In this document: one piece after another, positions 1 through 4,724 of the stretch
Layout: every line of letters begins with the position of its first letter
How positions within the stretch are numbered: the first letter of the stretch is position 1
Source: Planctomycetota bacterium
GTDB lineage: Bacteria; Planctomycetota; Planctomycetia; Planctomycetales; Planctomycetaceae
Length of the DNA: 5,845 nt
NCBI GenBank assembly: GCA_026692825.1
Contig: JAPLOC010000597.1
Location: 1-5,845, forward strand
Direction of reading: 5' to 3'
Notes under the pieces: model-generated
Seen by the model: only the letters and a program-made list of their open reading frames with translations
Database searches by the model: none
What the model was told of the DNA's origin: nothing
Translations under genes and position numbers: made by a program

Positions 1-190
1 CGCGGAAGAATGTCACGGGGGACATGTGACCCCCGACCTCGGTCACAGCCAGCTCGACTTGGGGCGTCGACAGGAGAACGCTGGGCTGGGAGTGAATCAC
101 ACGCCGGGCCGGCTCGTCGGCGAAACTGTTGGCCGCGATGAGGACCGAAAACAGCGTGCAGGCGGAACAAACTCTCTGCGACAGACTCAT
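1..190 (-). CDS. N-terminus of an exported protein (partial, 3' end outside the window)
   Basis: The frame is open from an ATG at 190 to the left edge and gives 63 residues. Residues 1-24 form a signal peptide: a short N-terminus with one Arg (MSLSQR), a hydrophobic core (about residues 12-20, TLFSVLIAA), and a likely signal peptidase I site after Ser-Phe-Ala, before Asp-Glu-Pro. The mature part contains a Val-Glu-Leu-Ala-Val-Thr-x-x-Gly-Gly-His-Met-x-Pro-Val-Thr-Phe pattern that looks like a beta-strand/turn. It recalls the start of galactose-mutarotase-like beta-sandwich proteins, but that is a weak inference from a short stretch. The start is supported by a GAGG Shine-Dalgarno (200-203) with a 9-nt spacer. 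It lies 95 bp downstream of the zinc-ribbon membrane protein on the same strand, so it could share its transcript or have its own promoter. Function is not recognised; that it is a real exported protein is fairly secure. Confidence 0.75.
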   Translation of the reverse strand, partial: MSLSQRVCSACTLFSVLIAANSFADEPARRVIHSQPSVLLSTPQVELAVTEVGGHMSPVTFFR

Positions 191-199
191 GAAAACCAA

Positions 200-203
200 C
201 CTC
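200..203 (-). promoter_or_regulatory. Shine-Dalgarno for the exported protein
   Basis: GAGG on the minus strand, 9 nt before the ATG at 190. It supports choosing this start for an open frame cut off by the window edge. Confidence 0.55.
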
Positions 204-251
204 GAATTGAGCGGGACTATTGGGTCATTGCCGTGCGATGAGCGTATGGCT

Positions 252-267
252 GGACGAGAAATCGTCC
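252..267 (-). terminator. Small intergenic hairpin after the zinc-ribbon gene (weak terminator candidate)
   Basis: A perfect 6-bp inverted repeat (252-257 with 262-267, GGACGA/TCGTCC) with a 4-nt loop lies 18 bp past the TAA stop at 286-288. On the transcribed minus strand it is not followed by a T-run, so it lacks the second half of an intrinsic terminator. It could be a 3'-end-protecting stem, or chance in GC-rich DNA. Confidence 0.25.
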
Positions 268-285
268 GAGATTCGCCGACGCCAC

Positions 286-2307
286 TTATGGATTGACAGC
301 GGGCGGAGGGGTGGGTTGCGCGCCTTGCGGCGCACCGGGGGCACCGCCGGGAGGCGGGCCGAAACCTTGGGGAGCGCCCGCCGGGAAGCCACCTGGAGGG
401 GGCGAGACGCCCGCAGGCGGAGCGCCGCCGGGAGGAGCCCCACCTGCGCCTCCGCGGAACACGCCTCCCTGCTGGGGACTGGGGGCCTGGCCACCAAACG
501 GGGCGGCTGCACCATCGGGGGGAGCGCCAAAGCTGTTCGCGTCGGCGGGCGCGCCGGGAGGGGGACCACCACCCGGGGGACCACCACCAAACGGGTTGCC
601 GCCAAAGCCCTTCAGGAAGTCCATCGGGTTGATGCCGGCCGCCGGGCCGGGACCACCTGCCGCCTGGCCCTGTTGGAGCGTCTTGACAAATTCACTCTTT
701 GCGAAGTTCTCGACCGCAGTCTTGATCGAGCCGGGAATCTTCATTTTTACAGTCGCCATGGACTGATCGCTTTTCGCTTCCGTGCTGCCGACGATCTGTT
801 CGGCAATCGGCACAAATTCTCCGGCGCTCACAAAGGTTGCCATCATCTGCATCTGAGCCTTTTGCTGGGCGAACTGCGCCTTTCCTTCCTGGAGGTTTTT
901 GGAGATTTCCCCCGCGATCCCCGAAGCGGCCGTCGCGTCGACGCAATTGGCTCCGAATGTCAGATCAATGTCTTGCGTCAAATTCATTGAGAATTGGACC
1001 GCCTTGATCTTTCCTTTGGCGAGCGCGGGGAACCCGCCAGCCGCCGCCCCCCCTGGCGCGGGCATGCCTGGCATTCCGGGAGGACCACCACCGGGGCCAC
1101 CCATTGTCATTCCTCCGGGGGGACCTCCAGGAGGCCCACCGGGGGCTCCGCCTGGCATGCCTGGCGGCATCGCCCCGGGAGGCCCACCGCCTGGTGCCCC
1201 CGCGGGGGGGCCGCCGGCCGCTGCGGGGGGCATCATCGGGTTGTCGAACAGCTTGTCAAACTTCGAGCGGTCTTTGGGAACGAACGCGACTGTGAGGTGC
1301 TGTGTGTTGTCGATGAAGTCCAGATCCTCCCGGCGGGCCAGATTCTTGCCCTTGTCGATAATTCGTTTGATTTCACTCTCCTTTGCCGCGACGAATCGAT
1401 ACGGATCGGGACTGTAAACCGCCACGGCGTTGTCGGCCGCCAACTTCGGCTTCATGTACGTCTTGCCGCTGTAGGTAATCGGATCAACGTTTTCGCCCCG
1501 GGTGCGTTGCGAATCGCTCATGGGCACTTTGGTGCGAATCACGATGACGATTTGATCTCCCGGATTCGCGTTTCCTCCCATTGCTCCTCCCGGCATCGGG
1601 CCACCGGGCATTCCACCACCGGGCATTCCCGGCATTCCGCCACCCGGCCTGGCCCCTCCACCGGGGAAGTCCGTCGTGCCGAAGTAGCCCAGTGTCACCG
1701 TGTCGATATCCGTGACAGCCAATCCCATGTTCTTCTGGAACCCCGCGAGCGCGCTGTCGACCTCAGGCTTGACCATGGGCATGGACACGATGCCTTGGGC
1801 GAACGGCGAACTCCATGCGTCGGCAACCCGCAGTTGGAAAAACACCTCCGTTTCCGGGTTCAGAAACACGGTGTCGAACTTGTTCGCTGGCTCCGCCTCC
1901 TCAAACATCGACATCGCGAAATAGCCGACCCCGCCGATCGCTCCCATCACCATCAGCGAAATCGCCGCGATCAGCGCCGGCTTCTGCCAGTTGACCGGCT
2001 TCGATTTTCCCTTTTTCGCGGGAGTCTTTTTGCCCGAAGCGGCACCCCGGCGGGAACCCGCGCGGCCCCGGGAGACGGGACGCTCGTCTTCCTCCTCCTC
2101 GTCTTCTTCCTCTTCCGGTTCATCTGGCTCGTCGGGTTCCTCGACGCTCATGAACGCCAGCTCTTCGTCTTCCTCCTCCGGCGGAGGCTTGATGACAAAT
2201 GCGAAGGAGCATTTGGGACAGGGGAGCTTTTTGCCGACCGCTGCCCGCGATTTGATCTTCAGCTTCTGCTTGCACTTCGGACACTGAACCTGGAATGCGT
2301 CGCTCAT
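286..2307 (-). CDS. Single-pass membrane protein: N-terminal zinc ribbon, acidic tract, and Gly/Pro-rich exported region
   Basis: 673 aa, of unknown function. Residues 9-33 hold two CPKC knuckles (Cys9, Cys12, Cys30, Cys33), a zinc ribbon of the MJ0042 type. A strongly acidic stretch follows (about 44-75, almost all Glu/Asp with Pro), then a basic Arg/Lys stretch (76-109) and one transmembrane helix (about 110-132). By the positive-inside rule the zinc ribbon is cytoplasmic and residues 135-673 are exported. The exported part has folded-looking segments at 136-214, 251-356 and 426-545. The pattern 'IVIVIRTKVP ... YSGKTYMKP ... AVAVYSPDPYRFVAAKESEI' resembles the repeated strand/helix fold of DUF3352-like planctomycete surface proteins (inference). 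These are interrupted by low-complexity Gly/Pro/Met/Ala blocks (215-250, 357-425, 546-673). The ATG at 2307 is right because the ribbon begins 8 residues later; Shine-Dalgarno is poor (AAAGG at 2321-2325, 13-nt spacer). Stop is TAA. A role in envelope sensing is possible but unproven. Confidence 0.85.
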   Translation of the reverse strand: MSDAFQVQCPKCKQKLKIKSRAAVGKKLPCPKCSFAFVIKPPPEEEDEELAFMSVEEPDEPDEPEEEEDEEEEDERPVSRGRAGSRRGAASGKKTPAKKGKSKPVNWQKPALIAAISLMVMGAIGGVGYFAMSMFEEAEPANKFDTVFLNPETEVFFQLRVADAWSSPFAQGIVSMPMVKPEVDSALAGFQKNMGLAVTDIDTVTLGYFGTTDFPGGGARPGGGMPGMPGGGMPGGPMPGGAMGGNANPGDQIVIVIRTKVPMSDSQRTRGENVDPITYSGKTYMKPKLAADNAVAVYSPDPYRFVAAKESEIKRIIDKGKNLARREDLDFIDNTQHLTVAFVPKDRSKFDKLFDNPMMPPAAAGGPPAGAPGGGPPGAMPPGMPGGAPGGPPGGPPGGMTMGGPGGGPPGMPGMPAPGGAAAGGFPALAKGKIKAVQFSMNLTQDIDLTFGANCVDATAASGIAGEISKNLQEGKAQFAQQKAQMQMMATFVSAGEFVPIAEQIVGSTEAKSDQSMATVKMKIPGSIKTAVENFAKSEFVKTLQQGQAAGGPGPAAGINPMDFLKGFGGNPFGGGPPGGGPPPGAPADANSFGAPPDGAAAPFGGQAPSPQQGGVFRGGAGGAPPGGAPPAGVSPPPGGFPAGAPQGFGPPPGGAPGAPQGAQPTPPPAVNP
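289..672 (-). repeat. Gly/Pro-rich C-terminal low-complexity tail (coding)
   Basis: Encodes residues 546-673 of the zinc-ribbon membrane protein: runs of GGGPPGG, PPGGAP and GAPQG-type units with Ala, Gln and Ser, and almost no charged or aromatic residues apart from a short island near 559-573 (Asn-Pro-Met-Asp-Phe-Leu-Lys). At DNA level it is a degenerate GGN/CCN triplet array, prone to slippage. It is likely disordered and may span or attach to the cell envelope, by analogy with other proline/glycine-rich tails. Confidence 0.8.
1033..1239 (-). repeat. Internal Gly/Pro/Met-rich low-complexity block (coding)
   Basis: Encodes residues 357-425: repeated GGPPGG, MPGMP and PGGGPPG units. It sits between two folded-looking segments of the exported part, so it reads as a long linker or loop insertion. 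Coding frame is kept throughout. Confidence 0.8.
1558..1665 (-). repeat. First internal Gly/Pro/Met-rich block (coding)
   Basis: Encodes residues 215-250, with units MPGG, GGGMPG and PMPGG. It has the same composition as the block at 1033-1239 but is shorter. It falls between a predicted strand ending 'VTLGYFGTTDF' and one starting 'QIVIVIR', as if inserted in a surface loop. Confidence 0.75.
2083..2142 (-). repeat. Acidic Glu/Asp tract (coding)
   Basis: Encodes residues 56-75 of the zinc-ribbon protein, nearly pure Glu/Asp with three Pro. At DNA level the plus strand is a C/T-rich run of CTC/TCT triplets, so this is also a purine/pyrimidine-asymmetric tract. It is immediately followed by a basic segment, giving a charge-reversed cytoplasmic linker before the membrane helix. 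Confidence 0.7.
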
Positions 2308-2361
2308 GGGGCAGGGGGTGCCTTTGTAGGCTGGAGGGCAATGGGGGCGCTATCGCTCTAC

Positions 2362-2378
2362 GCGGAAACGGTTTCCGC
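2362..2378 (-). other. Intergenic 7-bp-stem hairpin
   Basis: GCGGAAA (2362-2368) pairs with TTTCCGC (2372-2378) around a 3-nt loop. It lies 37 bp after the stop of the zf-HC2-like gene and 54 bp before the start of the zinc-ribbon gene. No T-run follows on the minus strand, so an intrinsic terminator is not well supported. It could sit in the 5' leader of the zinc-ribbon gene or act as an RNA-processing stem. Confidence 0.35.
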
Positions 2379-2385
2379 AACCGGG

Positions 2386-2411
2386 ATTCTAGCGGACGGT
2401 CCGACTGTCCA
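2386..2411 (-). promoter_or_regulatory. Weak sigma-70-like promoter candidate for the zinc-ribbon gene
   Basis: On the minus strand TGGACA (2406-2411) and TAGAAT (2386-2391) each differ by one base from the TTGACA/TATAAT consensus, but the spacer is only 14 bp, shorter than the usual 16-18. An 11-bp odd palindrome CGGACGGTCCG (2393-2403) fills most of the spacer and could be an operator. Planctomycete promoters are poorly defined, so this is tentative. Confidence 0.2.
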
Positions 2412-2415
2412 CCAT

Positions 2416-2826
2416 TCAGTTCCCGTCATCCCGGCGCACATACCCTGCCGACGATTGAAAAAACCGCTGCCGCCGTTTCGCCACCTCGGCCTGCCCCTGA
2501 TTGGCGGACCGCAAGTCGTCGAGATTGGCGGCGCACACCCGGCAACCGACTGTCCGAAGGTGGAACTCCACGTAGTCCGCCAGTTCGTTGGATACGACTC
2601 CCAGCAGGAAACTGCCGAGCTGGTGCCGCGTCGGGCAACTCAACCGATTCCGTCGCCAGATCTCGCTCACCGTATGACCATGCGCATCCTGTTGGCTGCG
2701 CAACCGGGCCAACCGCTGGCGCAACGGCTCCGAATCGCGCAACTGCTGCTCCAGCGCGCTCATCCGCTCCACCGGCAGTCCCTCATCGAGAAACGCCAAC
2801 AACTCCGAATCGGTAGGAATGGCCAT
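2416..2826 (-). CDS. Small zf-HC2-like zinc protein, anti-sigma-factor-like
   Basis: 136 aa with no signal peptide and no membrane helix, so probably cytoplasmic. The N-terminal half (about 5-60) is helical and charged. The C-terminal half begins with Cys64-Pro-x-Arg, then a Leu-Gly-x-x-Leu-Leu-Gly stretch, then His89, Cys95 and Cys98 (H-x5-C-x2-C). This resembles the His/Cys zinc motif of ZAS/zf-HC2 anti-sigma proteins, with Cys64 a possible fourth ligand. Planctomycete proteins of this type often sit beside an ECF sigma factor gene (recalled, not searched), but none is visible here. It starts 51 bp after the second methyltransferase on the same strand and may be the last gene of the lipid operon or have its own promoter. 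No Shine-Dalgarno precedes the ATG at 2826; the next Met is residue 22 and would remove part of the conserved-looking N-terminus. An anti-sigma or redox-sensing role is inference only. Confidence 0.75.
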   Translation of the reverse strand: MAIPTDSELLAFLDEGLPVERMSALEQQLRDSEPLRQRLARLRSQQDAHGHTVSEIWRRNRLSCPTRHQLGSFLLGVVSNELADYVEFHLRTVGCRVCAANLDDLRSANQGQAEVAKRRQRFFQSSAGYVRRDDGN

Positions 2827-2832
2827 ATGGGA

Positions 2833-2838
2833 ATTCTA
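2833..2838 (-). promoter_or_regulatory. TAGAAT -10-like hexamer, possible leaderless start
   Basis: TAGAAT on the minus strand ends 6 nt before the ATG at 2826, so transcription would begin at or very near the A of the start codon. This fits the lack of any Shine-Dalgarno at this gene. There is no convincing -35 box at 16-18 bp: TTGGAT at 2859-2864 gives a 20-bp spacer. The gene may instead be read through from the upstream operon. Confidence 0.25.
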
Positions 2839-2874
2839 CAACCCCCCCCAGCCCAAAATCCAACCATCTTCCCG

Positions 2875-2899
2875 CCTTCATCCTTCATCCTTCATCCTT
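2875..2899 (-). repeat. Heptanucleotide tandem repeat across a stop codon
   Basis: Three full copies and a partial fourth of a 7-bp unit (plus strand CCTTCAT; minus strand AAGGATG phase), perfect over 25 bp. It covers the last codons (Arg-Met-Lys-Asp-Glu-Gly), the TGA stop (2878-2880) and 3 bp beyond of the second methyltransferase. Because 7 is not a multiple of 3, a change in copy number would move the stop and alter the C-terminus. Each minus-strand unit joins a Shine-Dalgarno-like AAGGA to an ATG. Confidence 0.9.
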
Positions 2900-3930
2900 G
2901 CCATCAAGTAGTGCCCCACCCCCCACTCCTCGCCGCCGCCAAAGTCGAATAGCTCCGCGCACGCCATGAAGAACATTCGCCACCGTTGAAACCACAGCGA
3001 CGCCTTGTCGGCTCCATATGACTCAGCCAGAATTGGAAACACCGCGTCTCGATTCGCATCCTGCTGGGCCAACCAGGCGTTGCACGTTCGCGCGTAATGC
3101 CGGCCATTCCAGCGCCAATGTCGCTCCAATTTCAAATCCCGCTGAAACCGTGCGATGAGGCCATCCGCCGGCATGATCCCCCCTGTGAAGAAGTACTGCC
3201 CCATCCAATCATCAGGACCATCGGTCTCGAACGTGTATGCCAGCCGGTCGTGCGTGAAGATATGGATGAATAGCTTTCCTCCTGGTTTCAGCCAGCCGGA
3301 AATCCGCCGCAACAGCTCTTCGTAGTTGCGCATGTGTTCAAACATTTCGACCGAAATCACCCGGTCGAAGACACCGTCCGCCGCGAAGTCGTTCATGTCG
3401 GCTGTCAGCACGCGAACGTTCGTCAATCCCCGGCTTGCCGCCAGGCGTTCGATTTCCCGTCGCTGCGGAGCCGAGTTGGACACAGCCGTGATTCGCGATT
3501 GGGGATACCGAGCGGCCATGAAGAGCGTCAACGAACCCCAGCCGCACCCCAGCTCCAAAATCTCGGCACCGTCAAACAGCTCGGCTCGCTCACAGGTGAC
3601 TTCCAGTGCCCGCCGTTCCGCAGTTTCGAGGTCGGTCACCCCCGCATCCCACAGACAGCAACTGTATTTCCGGTGTGGTCCCAGCACGAGTTCGAAGAAG
3701 GCGGGGGGAACTTCGTAGGGCTGCTCGTTCGCTTTCTCCGGAACCAGCGCGACCGGACTGGCCCGCATCATGTCGACAAAGCGTTCGATTGAAGCCTGAT
3801 TCGCTTCGCACTCCAGCCGGTCGGGATGCAGCAGCCGTTGTCCGCAGAGTTGGCGAATCCCGCGTCGGATGATCCAATCGGGCAGACGTCCCTGTTCGGC
3901 CAGTTTGGCTCCCCAGCTAGTCAGGCTCAT
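2878..3930 (-). CDS. SAM-dependent methyltransferase, CFA-synthase superfamily, coclaurine N-methyltransferase-like branch
   Basis: 350 aa, soluble. It should transfer a methyl or methylene group from S-adenosylmethionine. The SAM-binding loop is Glu126-Leu-Gly-Cys-Gly-Trp-Gly132, with an acidic position in 'LTADMND' (Asp178) and a 'VISVEMFEHM' motif (Glu195, Glu198, His199). 'DDWMGQYFFTGGIMPADGLI' (240-259) and 'WNGRHYARTCNAWL' (274-287) are typical of the plant NMT-like branch of the CFA superfamily; its length is close to those proteins (about 360 aa) and shorter than E. coli Cfa (382 aa). Residues aligning with the E. coli Cfa bicarbonate site are mostly kept: Cys91 (YSC), Glu198, His223, Tyr279. 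The start at 3930 is fixed by AGGAGG with a 7-nt spacer and by a 4-bp ATGA overlap with the reductase-like gene. The substrate may be an acyl lipid or an amine; operon partners favour lipid. The end lies in a 7-bp repeat. Confidence 0.88.
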   Translation of the reverse strand: MSLTSWGAKLAEQGRLPDWIIRRGIRQLCGQRLLHPDRLECEANQASIERFVDMMRASPVALVPEKANEQPYEVPPAFFELVLGPHRKYSCCLWDAGVTDLETAERRALEVTCERAELFDGAEILELGCGWGSLTLFMAARYPQSRITAVSNSAPQRREIERLAASRGLTNVRVLTADMNDFAADGVFDRVISVEMFEHMRNYEELLRRISGWLKPGGKLFIHIFTHDRLAYTFETDGPDDWMGQYFFTGGIMPADGLIARFQRDLKLERHWRWNGRHYARTCNAWLAQQDANRDAVFPILAESYGADKASLWFQRWRMFFMACAELFDFGGGEEWGVGHYLMARMKDEG

Positions 3931-4724
3931 CGTGTCGCCTCCTCAATTTTGGGGGGCCAGGCAAAGAAGACGCTGGTCGTTCGCTGGTAGTCGCGATAGG
4001 CGTCGCCCCGCGACTTCAAAGACTGTGCCTCAGTCGGGGGAATTCCCGTCACCCGGGTCAAAAAGAAGTACATCACGGTCGGTCCCAACAAGGTCAGCCA
4101 GCCCCAGGGGGCACCGCTCGCGAACCCCACATAGGCCCACCAGTGAATCCACTCAAAAAAGTAGTTGGGATGGCGGGAGTAGCGCCACAATCCCGCGCGA
4201 CACACTTTTCCCCGATTGGCCGGGTCGAGTCGAAACCGCTGCAACTGGCGGTCCGCGATCGATTCTCCCAGAAACGCGATTCCCCAGATGGCCAGTCCCA
4301 CCCAGTCCGCCGTTGTCATCGCGCTCTGCGGATTGGTCGCCGCAAGCAGAATCGGCAGCGCGAACAGCACACTCCAGAACGCCTGCAATTGAAAGAAGCC
4401 GAACATCAGCCACTGAGCCTTTGGTCCCCATTGTTCTTTCAAGGTCTGATATCGGCCATCCTCGGTCATCTTCAACAGTCGCCGCGCGATGTGCAGCGAG
4501 AGGCGCAGCGCCCACAAGAGAATCAAAGCCGCGAGCAGTCCGCGACGGGTCGGGTCGCCATCCGAGGCCACACCACAGAAAAACGCCCCGAGAACGCCCA
4601 CCCCAGTTCCCCAGGCGACGTCCACAATTCCCGCGTCGCCACGAATGCGTTGCAGCAGCCACAAGGCCGCCATCAGCGCGATCATCACTCCCCAGCCTGC
4701 CAGTATCGCGAGCCAGAGGTTCAT
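3927..4724 (-). CDS. DUF1295 / steroid 5-alpha-reductase-like membrane enzyme
   Basis: 265 aa, integral membrane protein. Hydrophobic segments at about 3-24, 33-53, 62-80, 106-129, 140-157, and 192-222 (possibly two) suggest six or seven helices. The family signature is at 178-191 (Gly-Leu-Trp-Arg-Tyr-Ser-Arg-His-Pro-Asn-Tyr-Phe-Phe-Glu) and at the C-terminus (239-258: Arg-Gly-Asp-x-Tyr-x-x-Tyr-x-x-Thr-Thr-Ser-x-Phe-Phe-x-Trp-Pro-Pro). These match the steroid 5-alpha-reductase / isoprenylcysteine-methyltransferase-like fold, where reductase members use NADPH to reduce a carbon-carbon double bond. The start is set at 4724, not the longer frame opening at 4817: it has a GGAG site at 8 nt, a 4-bp ATGA overlap with the CFA-like gene, and the family's hydrophobic N-terminus; the upstream 31 residues would be antisense-free but out-of-frame CFA coding sequence. 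Placed between two lipid-type methyltransferases, it may reduce an unsaturated acyl intermediate; this is inference. Confidence 0.88.
   Translation of the reverse strand: MNLWLAILAGWGVMIALMAALWLLQRIRGDAGIVDVAWGTGVGVLGAFFCGVASDGDPTRRGLLAALILLWALRLSLHIARRLLKMTEDGRYQTLKEQWGPKAQWLMFGFFQLQAFWSVLFALPILLAATNPQSAMTTADWVGLAIWGIAFLGESIADRQLQRFRLDPANRGKVCRAGLWRYSRHPNYFFEWIHWWAYVGFASGAPWGWLTLLGPTVMYFFLTRVTGIPPTEAQSLKSRGDAYRDYQRTTSVFFAWPPKIEEATR
3938..3943 (-). promoter_or_regulatory. Strong Shine-Dalgarno for the second methyltransferase
   Basis: AGGAGG, a full consensus, sits 7 nt before the ATG at 3930 and inside the last codons of the reductase-like gene. It is the best ribosome site in the window, settles the start, and supports translational coupling at the ATGA overlap. 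Confidence 0.8.

Noticed and set aside
252..267. Strong intrinsic terminator
   Set aside because: The stem is only 6 bp and no T-run follows on the transcribed strand, so it is listed only as a weak candidate.
899..1417. Gly/Pro-rich plus-strand open frame (and a similar one at 293-766)
   Set aside because: The reverse complement of Gly GGN codons gives Pro CCN-type codons, so a Gly/Pro-rich gene automatically produces a Gly/Pro-rich antisense frame. No independent start signal was seen.
2824..2836. Adjacent CATATG and GAATTC sites that look like a cloning junction
   Set aside because: Sequence on both sides is continuous in composition and coding logic and CATATG covers the natural start codon. 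Two 6-bp sites this close can occur by chance, and no vector sequence is visible.
994..2952. 652-residue open frame on the plus strand
   Set aside because: It runs antisense through the zinc-ribbon and zf-HC2-like genes, across both intergenic gaps, and its translation (Arg/His-rich) shows no recognisable domain. The opposite strand has clear motifs, so this is a shadow kept open by GC-rich codon bias.
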